Assembly: GCF_008807415.1 (NCBI RefSeq)
Contig: NZ_CP043626.1
Location: forward strand, 3,100,001-3,164,000
From: Pseudomonas denitrificans (nom. rej.)
Lineage (GTDB): Bacteria > Pseudomonadota > Gammaproteobacteria > Pseudomonadales > Pseudomonadaceae
Direction of reading: 5' to 3'
Length of the DNA: 64,000 bases
The notes under the pieces: generated by a model
Told to the model about the DNA's origin: nothing
The model's input: only the letters and a program-made list of their open reading frames with translations
The model's database searches: none
In this document: positions 33,405 through 42,887 of the stretch, in pieces
Position numbering within the stretch: the stretch's first letter is position 1
How the letters are laid out: each line of letters opens with the position of its first letter
Program-made: the position numbers and the translations under genes

Positions 33405-34831
33405 TCAGGCCTGCATCAATTCACGTACGTCGATGAAACGACCGGTCACGGCAGCCGCGGCGGCCATCGCCGGACTCACCAGGTGGGTACGACCACCGGC
33501 GCCCTGGCGGCCTTCGAAGTTGCGGTTGGAGGTGGAAGCGCAATGCTCGCCGCTCTCCAGGCGGTCCGGGTTCATCGCCAGGCACATGGAGCAGCCCGGT
33601 TCGCGCCACTCGAAGCCGGCTTCGATGAAGATCTTGTCCAGGCCTTCCTGTTCCGCCTGGGCCTTCACCAGGCCCGAGCCCGGTACGACCAGCGCCTGCT
33701 TGACGGTGGCGGCGACCTTGCGGCCCTTGGCCACAGCGGCAGCAGCACGCAGGTCTTCGATGCGCGAGTTGGTGCAGGAGCCGATGAAGACGCGGTCCAG
33801 CTGGATGTCGGTGATCGCCTGGTTGGCGTTCAGGCCCATGTACTTGAGGGCACGGACGATGGAATCGCGCTTGACCGCATCGGCTTCGGCCGCCGGGTCC
33901 GGCACGTTCTGGTCGACCGCGAGGACCATCTCCGGGAAGTCCCCCAGCTGACCTGCGGCTTGATGTCCTCGGCACGCAGCTCGACGATGGTGTCGAAGTG
34001 CGCGTCGGCGTCGGAAACCAGGTCGCTCCAGGCTTCAACAGCCTTGGCCCAGTCGCTGCCTTGCGGCGAGAACGGACGGCCCTTCACGTACTCGACGGTC
34101 TTCTCGTCGCACGCCACCATGCCGACGCGAGCGCCCGCCTCGATGGACATGTTGCAGATGGTCATGCGGCCTTCCATGGACAGGTCGCGGATGGCGCTGC
34201 CGGCGAACTCCAGGGCATGACCGTTGCCGCCCGCGGTGCCGATCTTGCCGATCACCGCGAGGACGATGTCCTTGGCAGTCACGCCGAAGGGCAATTTGCC
34301 TTCCACGCGGACCTGCATGTTCTTCATCTTCTTGGCGACCAGGCACTGGGTGGCGAGCACGTGTTCCACTTCGGAGGTGCCGATGCCATGGGCCAGCGCA
34401 CCGAAGGCGCCGTGGGTCGAGGTGTGCGAGTCGCCGCAGACCACGGTCATGCCCGGCAGGGTCGCGCCCTGCTCCGGGCCGACGACGTGGACGATGCCCT
34501 GGCGGACGTCGTTCATCTTGAATTCGAGGATGCCGAAGTCATCGCAGTTCTCGTCCAGGGTCTGGACCTGGATGCGCGACACTTCATCGGCGATGGCCGC
34601 GAGGCCACCCTTGCGCTCGACCTGGGTGGTCGGCACGTTGTGGTCCGGGGTCGCGATGTTCGCGTCGATGCGCCACGGCTTGCGGCCGGCCAGGCGCAGA
34701 CCTTCGAAGGCCTGCGGCGAGGTCACTTCATGGAGGATGTGGCGGTCGATGTAGATGAGCGACGAACCATCGTCACGGCGCTTCACCTCGTGCATTTCCC
34801 AGAGTTTGTCGTAGAGCGTCTTGCCGGCCAT
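33405..34831 (-). CDS. leuC: 3-isopropylmalate dehydratase large subunit, frameshifted
   Basis: Aconitase-family 4Fe-4S enzyme that isomerises 2- to 3-isopropylmalate. N-terminal frame (from ATG 34831) holds [14 protein letters not shown]-terminal frame holds IGSCTNSR and EPGCSMC, the three cluster cysteines. The two frames meet at 33934-33936: restoring one G on the plus strand rejoins VSWGTSPE to [12 protein letters not shown] and yields 475 residues, the normal length. Everything else is intact. A functional leucine pathway is likely, so this reads as a sequence error. Confidence 0.92.
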
Positions 34832-34997
34832 CAGAGAGTCCTCATCAGCGTCTTTCTATGCCCCTTGGGCTTGTGGGGATGATCCTATGGAAAGGCGCCG
34901 AATAACTCAAATTCATATTTTTTATCCAAAGGATTCCCACGAGGAATACGGTGCGTTATAAAAGTCGGGCGCCGCTTCCAGAGCGCAGGGAGTCGAC

Positions 34998-35891
34998 ATG
35001 GACCTGACCAGCCTCAACACCTTCCTCGCCATCGCCGAATCCGGCAGCTTCTCCGAAGCCGGCGAGCGCCTGCACCTGACCCAGCCAGCGGTGAGCAAGC
35101 GCATCGCCGCGCTGGAGAACCAGCTGGGAGTAAGGCTGTTCGACCGCGTCGGCCGCGAGGTGACCCTCACCGAGTCCGGCCGCGCCCTGCTACCGCGCGC
35201 CTACCAGATCCTCAGCGTGCTGGACGACACCCGTCGCGCCCTGACCAACCTGAACGGCGAAGTGAGCGGCCGGCTGGTCCTGGCCACCAGTCATCACATC
35301 GGCCTGCACCGACTGCCGCCGCTGCTGCGCGCCTTCACCAAGGCCCACCCGCAGGTGGCGCTGGATATCCAGTTCTGCGACTCGGAAGTGGCCTACGAAG
35401 AAATTCTCCATGGCCGCGCCGAACTGGCTGTGATCACCCTCGCCCCGGAAACCGCCGAACCGGTGCGCGCCGTGCCGGTGTGGGATGACCCGCTGGACTT
35501 CGTGGCCGCCCCCGAGCACCCGCTGTCGGTGCAGGGCCCGGTGTTCCTCGCCGACGTGGCGCGGCACCCGGCGGTGTTCCCCGGCGGCAACACATTCACC
35601 CACCACATAGTGCGGCGCATGTTCGAGGCCGAGGGCCTGACGCCGAACATCGGCATGAGCACCAACTACATGGAGACCATCAAGATGATGGTTTCCATCG
35701 GCCTGGCCTGGAGCGTCCTGCCGCGCACCATGCTCGATGACAGCGTCGTGCGCCTGCCACTGCAGGACATCCAGCTCAGCCGCCAGCTGGGCTACATCCT
35801 GCATACCGAACGCACGCTGTCCAACGCCGCGCGGGCCTTCATGCGCCTGCTCGACGCCCAGGCGGCCGGGCTTGCGCCTGTCGCGGCCTAA
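34998..35891 (+). CDS. LysR-type regulator next to the leu operon
   Basis: 297 residues with an N-terminal winged helix (SFSEAGERLHLTQPAVSKRIAALE) and a LysR effector domain. It is transcribed away from leuC across a 166-bp shared region that contains AT-rich sequence at 34905-34930, suggesting a divergent, autoregulated pair. Control of leuCD by a leucine-pathway intermediate is inferred. GGGAG precedes ATG 34998. Confidence 0.9.
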   Translation: MDLTSLNTFLAIAESGSFSEAGERLHLTQPAVSKRIAALENQLGVRLFDRVGREVTLTESGRALLPRAYQILSVLDDTRRALTNLNGEVSGRLVLATSHHIGLHRLPPLLRAFTKAHPQVALDIQFCDSEVAYEEILHGRAELAVITLAPETAEPVRAVPVWDDPLDFVAAPEHPLSVQGPVFLADVARHPAVFPGGNTFTHHIVRRMFEAEGLTPNIGMSTNYMETIKMMVSIGLAWSVLPRTMLDDSVVRLPLQDIQLSRQLGYILHTERTLSNAARAFMRLLDAQAAGLAPVAA

Positions 35892-36001
35892 CCTCTATTG
35901 TTCTGACAGAACTAGAAGAAGGGGCCGAATGCCCGTCCGCACACCCGTTCGCGTTAGCCGGCCCCACTTGGCCGGCGCCGCCAGACTCAGGGGAGCGCCG
36001 C

Positions 36002-38878
36002 ATGAGCCGCGATCCGCACACGCCCCCGCACGCCTCCGACGGACAGGACAAGTTCGCCAAAGCCTTTCATACCGCGCCCGACGCCATGGTCATCACCGAC
36101 CGGGACAGCGGAAAATTCCTCGAGCTCAATGCCAGTTTCGTCGACCACTTCGGCTGGAGCCGCGAAGAAGCCCTCGGCCGCACCTCGGTTCAACTCGGCC
36201 TCTGGCACAGCCTCGACGAACGCCAGCGGATGCTCGACAAGATCACCGCCGAGCGGCAGATCGACGGCTTCGACGTCACCCTCATCACCCGTACCGGCGA
36301 AGTCCGCAGTGCCCGCGTCTATGGCTGCCAGATCGAACAGGACGGCCGCCCCTGCCTGGTGCTGACCGTCCGCGACATCACCCGCATGCGCGCCCAGGAA
36401 CGCGCCCTGCGTGACAGCCAGGAGCGCCTGGACCTGGCACTGGACTCCGCGCAACTGGGCATCTGGGACTGGCACATCCCCAGCGGCCTGCTCTACGGCT
36501 CGGCCCGCGCCGCCGTGCTGCACGAATTGCCTGACCGGGACTTCCACGGCCCCTTCGGCGAGTTCTTCGCCTGTGTCGACAAGTCCGACCGCCAGCGCAT
36601 GCGCCAGGCCTACGCCCGGCTCGCCCGCGGCCCGGAGAGCGACTACCAGTTCACCTACCGCGCGCAACTCGACTCCGGCGAAGTGCGCTACCTGGAAAGC
36701 CGCGCGCGGCTCTACCGCGACGCCCGCGACAAACCGCTGCGCATGGCCGGCACCCTGCTCGACATCACCGAACGCGTGCTGCGCGAACGCAGCCTGCAGG
36801 CCTCGGAGGAGAAATTCGCCAGCCTGTTCCAGGGCAGCCCGGACCCGATCTGTGTGTCGAGAGTGCGCGACGGCGAGTTCGTCGAAGTGAACCCGAGTTT
36901 CTGCCGCACCTTCGGCTGGCTCGCCGAGGACATCATCGGCCGCTCGTCCCACCAGGTGACTTTCTGGGCCGATCACCACCAGCGCTCGCGACTGTTCGAG
37001 CAACTGATGCGCGACCATTCGCTGCAGAACGTCGAAGTGCAGTTCCTCACCCGCGAAGGCCAGACCATCACCTGCATGGTCGCCAGCCGGCTGATCTGGG
37101 TCGACCGCCAGCTGTGCATCCTCTCCAGCTTCCGCGACGTCACCCGCCGGCTGCAGGCCGAGGCCGCACTCAAGGCCAGCCAGGAGAAGTTCGCCAAGGC
37201 ATTCCACTCCAGCCCCGACGCCATCACCATCACCGAGCGCGCGACCGGCCGCTACATCGAGGTCAACGAAGGTTTCCACCGCCTGACCGGCTACCGCACC
37301 GACGAGGTGATCGGCCAAACCTCCCTGGGCATCAATATCTGGGCCGATCCCGACGAGCGCCTGAACATGATCGCCGCGCTGAACCGCGACGGCTTCGTCC
37401 ACCACCTGGAAATGCGCGGCCGCCACCGCGACGGCACGATCAAGACGGTGGACGTGTCGGTAGAACCGATCGAACTGGGCGGGGTGGACTGCCTGCTGCT
37501 CACCGCCCGCGATACCAGTGAGCTGCGCGAGGCCGAGGCGCGCATCCAGCACCTGGCCTACCACGACGCCCTGACCGACCTGCCCAACCGCGCCCTGCTG
37601 ATGGACCGCCTCAAGCAGCAGATCGCCCTGCTGCAACGCCACAGCCTGCGCGGCGCGCTGCTGTTCCTCGACCTCGACCACTTCAAGCACATCAACGACT
37701 CGCTCGGCCACTCGGTCGGTGACTCCATCCTGCAGATGGTCACCGCGCGCCTGGAAGCCAGCGTGCGCCAGGAAGACACCGTGGCGCGCCTGGGCGGCGA
37801 CGAATTCGTGGTGCTGATCACCGGCATCGAGGGCAGCCGCCTGGAAACCGCCCAGCAGGTGCGCCAGCTGGCGGAAAAACTCCGCGACCTGCTGGCCGAA
37901 CCCATGCTGCTGGACGGCCATCGGCTGCAGATCACCCCGAGCATCGGCATCGCGCTGATTCCCGACGACGGCGCGACCCCGGACGACCTGCTCAAGCGCG
38001 CCGACATCGCCATGTACCGCGCCAAGGACGCCGGACGGAACACCGTGCAGCTGTTCCACGAATCCATGCAGCAGGCCGCCAGCGAGCGCCTGCGCCTGGA
38101 GAACGGCCTGCGCATGGCCCTCGCCCGCCGCGAGTTCAACCTGCACTACCAGCCGCAGGTGGACGCCCGCGATTCACGCATCGTCGGCGCCGAGGCGCTG
38201 CTGCGCTGGCGCCACCCGACTCGCGGCCCGCAATCGCCGGCCAGCTTCATCCGCGTGCTGGAGGACAGCGGGCTGATCGTCGAAGTGGGCCAGTGGGTAC
38301 TCGAGGAAGCCTGTCGCACCGGTGCGCGGCTGCTCGCCGAGGGCCGCATCGACGTCGAGAATTTCAGCCTGAGCGTGAACATCAGCCCCCGGCAGTTCCG
38401 CCAGAGCGAATTCGTCGAGCGCCTGCTGGCCCTGCTGCACAAGACCCGGCTGCCGCCCAGCCTGCTGAAACTGGAGATCACCGAGGGCATCGTGATCCAG
38501 CAACTGGACGACACCATCGCGCGCATGGAGCGCCTGCGCGAAGCCGGCGTGCAGTTCGCCATGGATGACTTCGGCACCGGCTACTCCTCGCTGACCTACC
38601 TCAAGCGCCTGCCGGTGGACAGCCTGAAGATCGACCAGAGCTTCGTGCGTGACGCCCCCAACGACAGCAACGACGCAGAGATCGTCCGCGCCATCATCGC
38701 CATGGGGCACAGCCTCGGGCTGGAGCTGGTGGCCGAAGGGGTGGAAACCCCGGAGCAGCTGGCGCTGCTGGCGGAACAGGGTTGCCATCTGTACCAGGGC
38801 TACCTGTTCGGCCGACCGGTACCGCTGGAGGACTTCATCGCCCTGCTGCCCCGCAACGATACCCAGCAGGCAACCTGA
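36002..38878 (+). CDS. Four-PAS GGDEF-EAL cyclic-di-GMP protein
   Basis: 958 residues without a membrane segment: four PAS domains in tandem (about 15-135, 140-260, 265-385, 390-515), a GGDEF domain (GGDEF at 598-602) and an EAL domain (EAL at about 731). The GGDEF site is canonical and is preceded five residues earlier by RQED, a product-inhibition I-site. The EAL domain keeps EALLRW, LEITEG, DDFGTGYSSL and EGVET, so both synthesis and hydrolysis are possible. PAS repeats 1 and 4 share EKFAKAFH..PDA, a sign of internal duplication. GGGGAG precedes the ATG. Confidence 0.93.
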   Translation: MSRDPHTPPHASDGQDKFAKAFHTAPDAMVITDRDSGKFLELNASFVDHFGWSREEALGRTSVQLGLWHSLDERQRMLDKITAERQIDGFDVTLITRTGEVRSARVYGCQIEQDGRPCLVLTVRDITRMRAQERALRDSQERLDLALDSAQLGIWDWHIPSGLLYGSARAAVLHELPDRDFHGPFGEFFACVDKSDRQRMRQAYARLARGPESDYQFTYRAQLDSGEVRYLESRARLYRDARDKPLRMAGTLLDITERVLRERSLQASEEKFASLFQGSPDPICVSRVRDGEFVEVNPSFCRTFGWLAEDIIGRSSHQVTFWADHHQRSRLFEQLMRDHSLQNVEVQFLTREGQTITCMVASRLIWVDRQLCILSSFRDVTRRLQAEAALKASQEKFAKAFHSSPDAITITERATGRYIEVNEGFHRLTGYRTDEVIGQTSLGINIWADPDERLNMIAALNRDGFVHHLEMRGRHRDGTIKTVDVSVEPIELGGVDCLLLTARDTSELREAEARIQHLAYHDALTDLPNRALLMDRLKQQIALLQRHSLRGALLFLDLDHFKHINDSLGHSVGDSILQMVTARLEASVRQEDTVARLGGDEFVVLITGIEGSRLETAQQVRQLAEKLRDLLAEPMLLDGHRLQITPSIGIALIPDDGATPDDLLKRADIAMYRAKDAGRNTVQLFHESMQQAASERLRLENGLRMALARREFNLHYQPQVDARDSRIVGAEALLRWRHPTRGPQSPASFIRVLEDSGLIVEVGQWVLEEACRTGARLLAEGRIDVENFSLSVNISPRQFRQSEFVERLLALLHKTRLPPSLLKLEITEGIVIQQLDDTIARMERLREAGVQFAMDDFGTGYSSLTYLKRLPVDSLKIDQSFVRDAPNDSNDAEIVRAIIAMGHSLGLELVAEGVETPEQLALLAEQGCHLYQGYLFGRPVPLEDFIALLPRNDTQQAT

Positions 38879-38884
38879 GGCCCG

Positions 38885-39508
38885 CTATTGCGCGGGCCGC
38901 AACTCCGACATCACCACCATCACCTGCGCTTCGTCGGCCTCGCCGTCGTTGAGGTAGAGGTGGCCAATGCTGCTGTCGAAATAGGCCGTCTCGCGCGTCC
39001 CGATGCACACCGACTCGCCCGTCTCGAACTGGATGCGCACACGACCGGCCACCACCATGGCGAACTCCTGGCCGGGGTGGCGGACGTAATCATCGAACTC
39101 ACCCACCTCGCGGGCAAAGATGCGCGCGTACAGCGGCGTCATGCTGCGCTGCGGGAAATCGCCGGCGATGGGGTAGTACTCGTAGCCGCCGGTGTCGTAA
39201 CCGGCAGCGTTGTCGATGCCAGTCTTGACGAAAGTCTTCAGCCCCATCAGCCCGCCGACGGACGGCAAAGGGCGGAACAACTGAGCGATATCCACCTGCA
39301 AGGCGCGGGCGGCGGCGGCCAGCTTGTCGTAGCTCACCGCCACCTGTGCCAGCTCCATCTTCGACAGGGTGGAAACCGCCACGCCAGACAGGTCGGAGAG
39401 CTGTTTCAGGGTCAGTTTCTGCTGCTTGCGAACCGCCCGCAGACGCGCACCGACTTCGTCTCGATCCAGTTGCTGGGGCTTGGGTAGTGCCTGGGCGGTT
39501 TCGCTCAT
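38885..39508 (-). CDS. XRE-family regulator with C-terminal cupin
   Basis: Helix-turn-helix of the XRE type (about 20-75, LRAVRKQQKLTLKQLSDLSG) fused to a cupin domain (about 115-200, HPGQEFAMVVAGRV and the ETGES turn). This architecture senses small molecules and typically represses an amine or amino-acid catabolic operon. It faces the dehydrogenase/RidA/YkvI operon across 111 bp that contain a palindrome, so it is the likely regulator of that operon and of itself. Confidence 0.9.
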   Translation of the reverse strand: MSETAQALPKPQQLDRDEVGARLRAVRKQQKLTLKQLSDLSGVAVSTLSKMELAQVAVSYDKLAAAARALQVDIAQLFRPLPSVGGLMGLKTFVKTGIDNAAGYDTGGYEYYPIAGDFPQRSMTPLYARIFAREVGEFDDYVRHPGQEFAMVVAGRVRIQFETGESVCIGTRETAYFDSSIGHLYLNDGEADEAQVMVVMSELRPAQ

Positions 39509-39566
39509 GGGACATCTCGTGAGGGGGCCGACGAAAGTTTACCGGGCCTTGCCTTTCGCGCAAAAA

Positions 39567-39598
39567 TTCTCATATCTTAGATTTCTCACATACGAGAA
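39567..39598. promoter_or_regulatory. Candidate operator of the cupin regulator
   Basis: In the shared divergent region, TTCTCATA at 39567 is repeated as TTCTCACATA at 39583, and the second copy forms a palindrome TTCTC-6-GAGAA (39583-39598). Position, AT-richness and symmetry suggest the binding site; it lies about 20 bases before the dehydrogenase start. Confidence 0.6.
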
Positions 39599-39619
39599 AA
39601 TCTGCAGAAGGCCCTTGCA

Positions 39620-40732
39620 GTGAGCCATTTCGATTTCGTCATCATCGGTGCCGGCATTGCTGGCGCCTCCCTCGCCTACCGCTTGAGCGAGACGCACAAG
39701 GTGCTGGTGCTGGAGCGCGAAGAGCAGCCCGGCTACCACTCCACCGGGCGCTCCGCCGCCATGTTCATGGAGGCCTACGGTACGCCGCAGATCCAGGCGC
39801 TGACCCGCGCCAGCCGAGCCTTCTACGAGAACCCGCCAGCCGGCTTCAGCGAGCACCCGATCCTCACTCCGCGCGGCTGCCTGTACGTCGGCGGCCCGGA
39901 ACACCTCGAGCTGCTCAAGCAGGCCGAAGCCACGCCCGGCGTCAAGCGCATCAGCACCGAACAGGCGCTGGAATTCCTCCCCGTCCTGCGCGCCGACGCC
40001 ATCATCGGCGCACTCTACGAGCCGGACGCCCGCGACCTCGACGTGCATGCGCTGCACCAGGGCTACCTGCGCGCGCTGCGCCAGCGCGGCGGCGAACTGC
40101 GCTGCGACCGCGAGCTGCTGTCGGCTGACTATGCCGATGGCGCGTGGACGCTCGAACTCAGCCAGGGCGAAACCGTCCAGGCCGCGCAGCTGGTCAACGC
40201 CGCCGGCGCCTGGGCCGACCACGTGGCCGAGCGCTGCGGCATCCGTCCGGTGGGCCTGCAACCCTGCCGCCGCACCGCCTTCACCTTCCCGGTGCCCGAC
40301 GGCTTGGACATCAGCCGCTGGCCGACGGTGATCGGCATCGACGAAAGCTTTTACTTCAAGCCGGACGCCGGCCAGTTGCTCGGTTCCCCCGCCAATGCCG
40401 ACCCAGTGGAAGCGCAGGACGTGCAGCCCGAGGAACTCGACATCGCCCTGGGCGTTTACCACATCGAGGAACACACCACCCTGGCGATCCGTCGGCCGAA
40501 CCACAGCTGGGCCGGCCTGCGCTCCTTCGTCGCCGACGGCGACCTGGTGATCGGCCAGGACGCGCAGAACCCGGCGTTCTTCTGGCTGGCCGCCCAGGGC
40601 GGCTACGGCATCCAGTCCGCCGATGGTGTGTCGCGCCTGGCCCAATCGCTGCTGCTCGGCCAGCCGCTGCCCGAATCCCTGCGCCAGGAAGGCGTCGACC
40701 CCCAGCGCCTGAGCCCGGCGCGCCTGCGTTGA
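39620..40732 (+). CDS. FAD-dependent D-amino-acid dehydrogenase-like oxidoreductase (DauA-like)
   Basis: DAO-family flavoprotein, 370 residues, GTG start at 39620. FAD motif IIGAGIAGASLAYRL at the N-terminus. Long stretches resemble D-arginine dehydrogenase DauA as I remember it: PGYHSTGRSAA, FYENPPAGF.EHP, FYFKPDAGQLLGSPANADPVEA and WAGLRSFVADGDLV. The active-site loop after GRSAA reads MFM where DauA has HYT, so the substrate may differ from D-arginine. Pairing with RidA supports an imino-acid product. Confidence 0.85.
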   Translation: MSHFDFVIIGAGIAGASLAYRLSETHKVLVLEREEQPGYHSTGRSAAMFMEAYGTPQIQALTRASRAFYENPPAGFSEHPILTPRGCLYVGGPEHLELLKQAEATPGVKRISTEQALEFLPVLRADAIIGALYEPDARDLDVHALHQGYLRALRQRGGELRCDRELLSADYADGAWTLELSQGETVQAAQLVNAAGAWADHVAERCGIRPVGLQPCRRTAFTFPVPDGLDISRWPTVIGIDESFYFKPDAGQLLGSPANADPVEAQDVQPEELDIALGVYHIEEHTTLAIRRPNHSWAGLRSFVADGDLVIGQDAQNPAFFWLAAQGGYGIQSADGVSRLAQSLLLGQPLPESLRQEGVDPQRLSPARLR

Positions 40733-40752
40733 ATTCCCCCGGAGACCTTAGA

Positions 40753-41127
40753 ATGAGCGATATCCAGCGTTACCCCAGCAGCCTGCCCTTCCCCTTCTCC
40801 CGCGCCGTCAAGGCCGGCGGCTTCCTGTTCCTGTCCGGGCAGATCCCGATGACCGCGGACGGCCAGGTGGTGAAAGGCGACATCCAGACCCAGACCGAAG
40901 CGGTGATGACCCGCATCGCCGAAAGCCTGGAAGCCTGCGGCGCCAACTACTCGCAGGTGGTGAAGGCCACCGTATGGCTGTCCGACATGGCGCACTTCGC
41001 CGGCTTCAACGAGGTGTACAAGCGCTACTTCGAACAGGGCCTGCCAGTGCGCTCCTGCGTGGCTTCGGCACTGGCGCTGGGCGTGGACGTCGAGGTGGAA
41101 GTCCAGGCCTACGTCGGCCAGGCGTGA
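40753..41127 (+). CDS. RidA family 2-iminoacid deaminase
   Basis: 124 residues, YjgF/RidA fold, a homotrimer that hydrolyses reactive imines to keto acids. FLFLSGQIPM, the ANYSQVVKATVWLSDM helix and the substrate-binding Arg in LPVRSCVASA are visible. It begins 20 bp after the dehydrogenase, whose direct product would be an imine, so the job in this operon is clear by inference. GGAGAC lies ahead of ATG 40753. Confidence 0.93.
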   Translation: MSDIQRYPSSLPFPFSRAVKAGGFLFLSGQIPMTADGQVVKGDIQTQTEAVMTRIAESLEACGANYSQVVKATVWLSDMAHFAGFNEVYKRYFEQGLPVRSCVASALALGVDVEVEVQAYVGQA

Positions 41128-41135
41128 CCCTTTCC

Positions 41136-41156
41136 GGCCCCGCCGCGAGCGGGGCC
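41136..41156 (+). terminator. GC-rich hairpin inside the operon
   Basis: GGCCCCGC stem with a 5-base loop between ridA and the transporter gene, without a T tract. Possibly an attenuator or mRNA-processing hairpin that sets lower transporter expression. Confidence 0.4.
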
Positions 41157-41185
41157 GCTCTCATAACAACAACAGAGTCTCGATC

Positions 41186-42253
41186 ATGAAAACCAGTCTC
41201 AAGCTCGGCGGGGCCTACATCGGCCTGGTGGTGGGCGTCGGCTTCGCCTCGGGCCAGGAGATCCTCCAGTTCTTCGGCGGCTTCGGCATCATGGGCCTGG
41301 CCGGCGCGCTGGTGGCGCTGGCGCTGTTCGCCTTCCTGCTGATGAACCTCTACCAGATCGGCAGCCGTCTGCAGACCCAGTCGCACAAGGAAGCCATGGA
41401 GTACATCTGTGGCAAACCGCTGGGCCGCGTCGTCGACCTGATGCTGACCTTCTTCCTGTTCGGCACCATGGTGGTGATGTTCGCCGGCGCCAACTCCTCC
41501 TTCGAGCAGCAACTGGGCATCGGCCACTCCATCGGCGGCATGGTCCTCGGCGTGCTGACCATCATCACCGTGTGCCTGGGCCTGAAGCGGGTGATCACCC
41601 TGATGAGCCTGATCACACCGGTGCTGATGGTCATCGTGGCCATCATCGCCGTCTACGCGTTGACGCATATCCAGAAGCCGCTGGCGGAGCTGGAGCAGAT
41701 TGCCCTGGCGGTGCCGCACCCGGCGCCCAACTGGCTGCTCGGCGCGCTGCTCTACGTCTCCTACAACGTCGCGGCCACCGCAGCGGCCGTGGTGGTGATG
41801 GGCGGCAGCGTGGCCAATCTGCGCACCGCGGCAATGGGCGGCGTGTTCGGCGGCATCGGCGTGGGCGTGCTGATCCTCGCCATGGCCCTGGTGATGCTGG
41901 TGCAGATCGACGTGATCGGCGGCAGCGCCATTCCCACCCTGCTCCTGAGCAACAACATCGCGCCCTGGTTCGGCGATGTGATGCTGGCCCTGCTGCTGGT
42001 GAAGCTGTACTGCACCACCAGCGGATTTGCCTACACCCTGGCCGCGCGCTGCGTTGCCTACGGCGTACCCTTCCGCGTGGCGACCGTAGTCGCGGTGGTG
42101 CTTGCCTTCATCGCCAGCCAGGTCGGCTTCGTCAAGCTGGTGGGCCTGGTCTATCCGGCCATGGGTTACCTGGGCTTCGTGCTGATGGCGGCCATCGTCG
42201 TCGCCTGGTGGCGCAACCGCTCGGCGCCGCTGCCGGACCAGCAGAAGGCCTGA
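41186..42253 (+). CDS. YkvI-family membrane transporter
   Basis: 355 residues with about ten hydrophobic segments; opening YIGLVVGVGFASGQEILQFF is typical of YkvI-like members of the amino acid-polyamine-organocation group. Family substrate is unknown. Placement as the last gene after a D-amino-acid dehydrogenase-like enzyme and RidA suggests uptake of the operon's substrate. A strong terminator follows. Confidence 0.85.
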   Translation: MKTSLKLGGAYIGLVVGVGFASGQEILQFFGGFGIMGLAGALVALALFAFLLMNLYQIGSRLQTQSHKEAMEYICGKPLGRVVDLMLTFFLFGTMVVMFAGANSSFEQQLGIGHSIGGMVLGVLTIITVCLGLKRVITLMSLITPVLMVIVAIIAVYALTHIQKPLAELEQIALAVPHPAPNWLLGALLYVSYNVAATAAAVVVMGGSVANLRTAAMGGVFGGIGVGVLILAMALVMLVQIDVIGGSAIPTLLLSNNIAPWFGDVMLALLLVKLYCTTSGFAYTLAARCVAYGVPFRVATVVAVVLAFIASQVGFVKLVGLVYPAMGYLGFVLMAAIVVAWWRNRSAPLPDQQKA

Positions 42254-42278
42254 TCGGCAGCTGATCGAGGCACCAACG

Positions 42279-42310
42279 AAAACGCCCGTCTCTTGCGAGA
42301 CGGGCGTTTT
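42279..42310. terminator. Bidirectional terminator between the transporter gene and ibpA
   Basis: Perfect 14-bp stem AAAACGCCCGTCTC with a 4-base loop and T runs on both strands. It serves the plus-strand transporter operon and the minus-strand ibpA gene. Confidence 0.93.
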
Positions 42311-42348
42311 GCTTTGCCGCTACGGCCCGGCTGATGCCGGGCTACCAC

Positions 42349-42795
42349 TTAGCCTTCGATGGCCAGGTTCTGGCCGTTGATGGCGATCCGCTTGGGCTTG
42401 GCTTCTTCCGGAACGATGCGCACCAGCTCGACGCTGAGCAGGCCGTTCTTCAGCGATGCGCCCTGGACCTCGATATGGTCGGCGAGGCGAAACGACAGTT
42501 TGAAGGCGCGCTGGGCGATGCCCTGGTGCAGGTAGGTGACGCTCTCGGAAGCCTTTTCGCGCTTGCCGCCGTTGACGGTCAGCACACCGCGCTCCACTTG
42601 CAGCTCCAGGTCCTCCTCCTGCAGGCCGGCGGCAGCGATGACGATGCGGTACTGGTCGTCACCATGCTTCTCGACGTTGTAGGGCGGGTAGGAACTGCCG
42701 CCTTCACTGCGCAGGGCGGACTCGAACAGATCGTTGAAGCGATCGAAGCCGACGGACTGGCGGAACAGCGGGGCGAGGGAAAGGACGTTGCTCAT
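42349..42795 (-). CDS. ibpA: Small heat shock protein IbpA (Hsp20)
   Basis: 148-residue ATP-independent chaperone that binds unfolding proteins. Starts MSNVLSLAPLFRQSVGFDRF, contains the alpha-crystallin core (YRIVIAAAGLQEEDLEL to GLLSVEL). Its leader carries an RNA thermometer and a heat-shock promoter (separate entries), so control acts at both transcription and translation. Confidence 0.96.
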   Translation of the reverse strand: MSNVLSLAPLFRQSVGFDRFNDLFESALRSEGGSSYPPYNVEKHGDDQYRIVIAAAGLQEEDLELQVERGVLTVNGGKREKASESVTYLHQGIAQRAFKLSFRLADHIEVQGASLKNGLLSVELVRIVPEEAKPKRIAINGQNLAIEG

Positions 42796-42882
42796 GCGAA
42801 TCTCCTGAAATTTTCAGCAAGGTATGATCTGGAGCCTGAGGTCAGAACTCCGGTGCGGGACCCGTCTTCGGCCTCCCGCAGG
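42796..42882 (-). promoter_or_regulatory. ROSE-type RNA thermometer in the ibpA leader
   Basis: The transcript just before the start codon reads UUGCU-GAAA-A-UUUC-AGGAG. UUGCU can pair with the AGGAG ribosome site (with the G-G pair typical of ROSE elements) on top of a GAAA/UUUC stem, hiding it at low temperature. A second hairpin (GGAG...CUCC) lies upstream. ROSE-like elements ahead of Pseudomonas ibpA are established knowledge. Confidence 0.85.
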
Positions 42883-42887
42883 AACAT

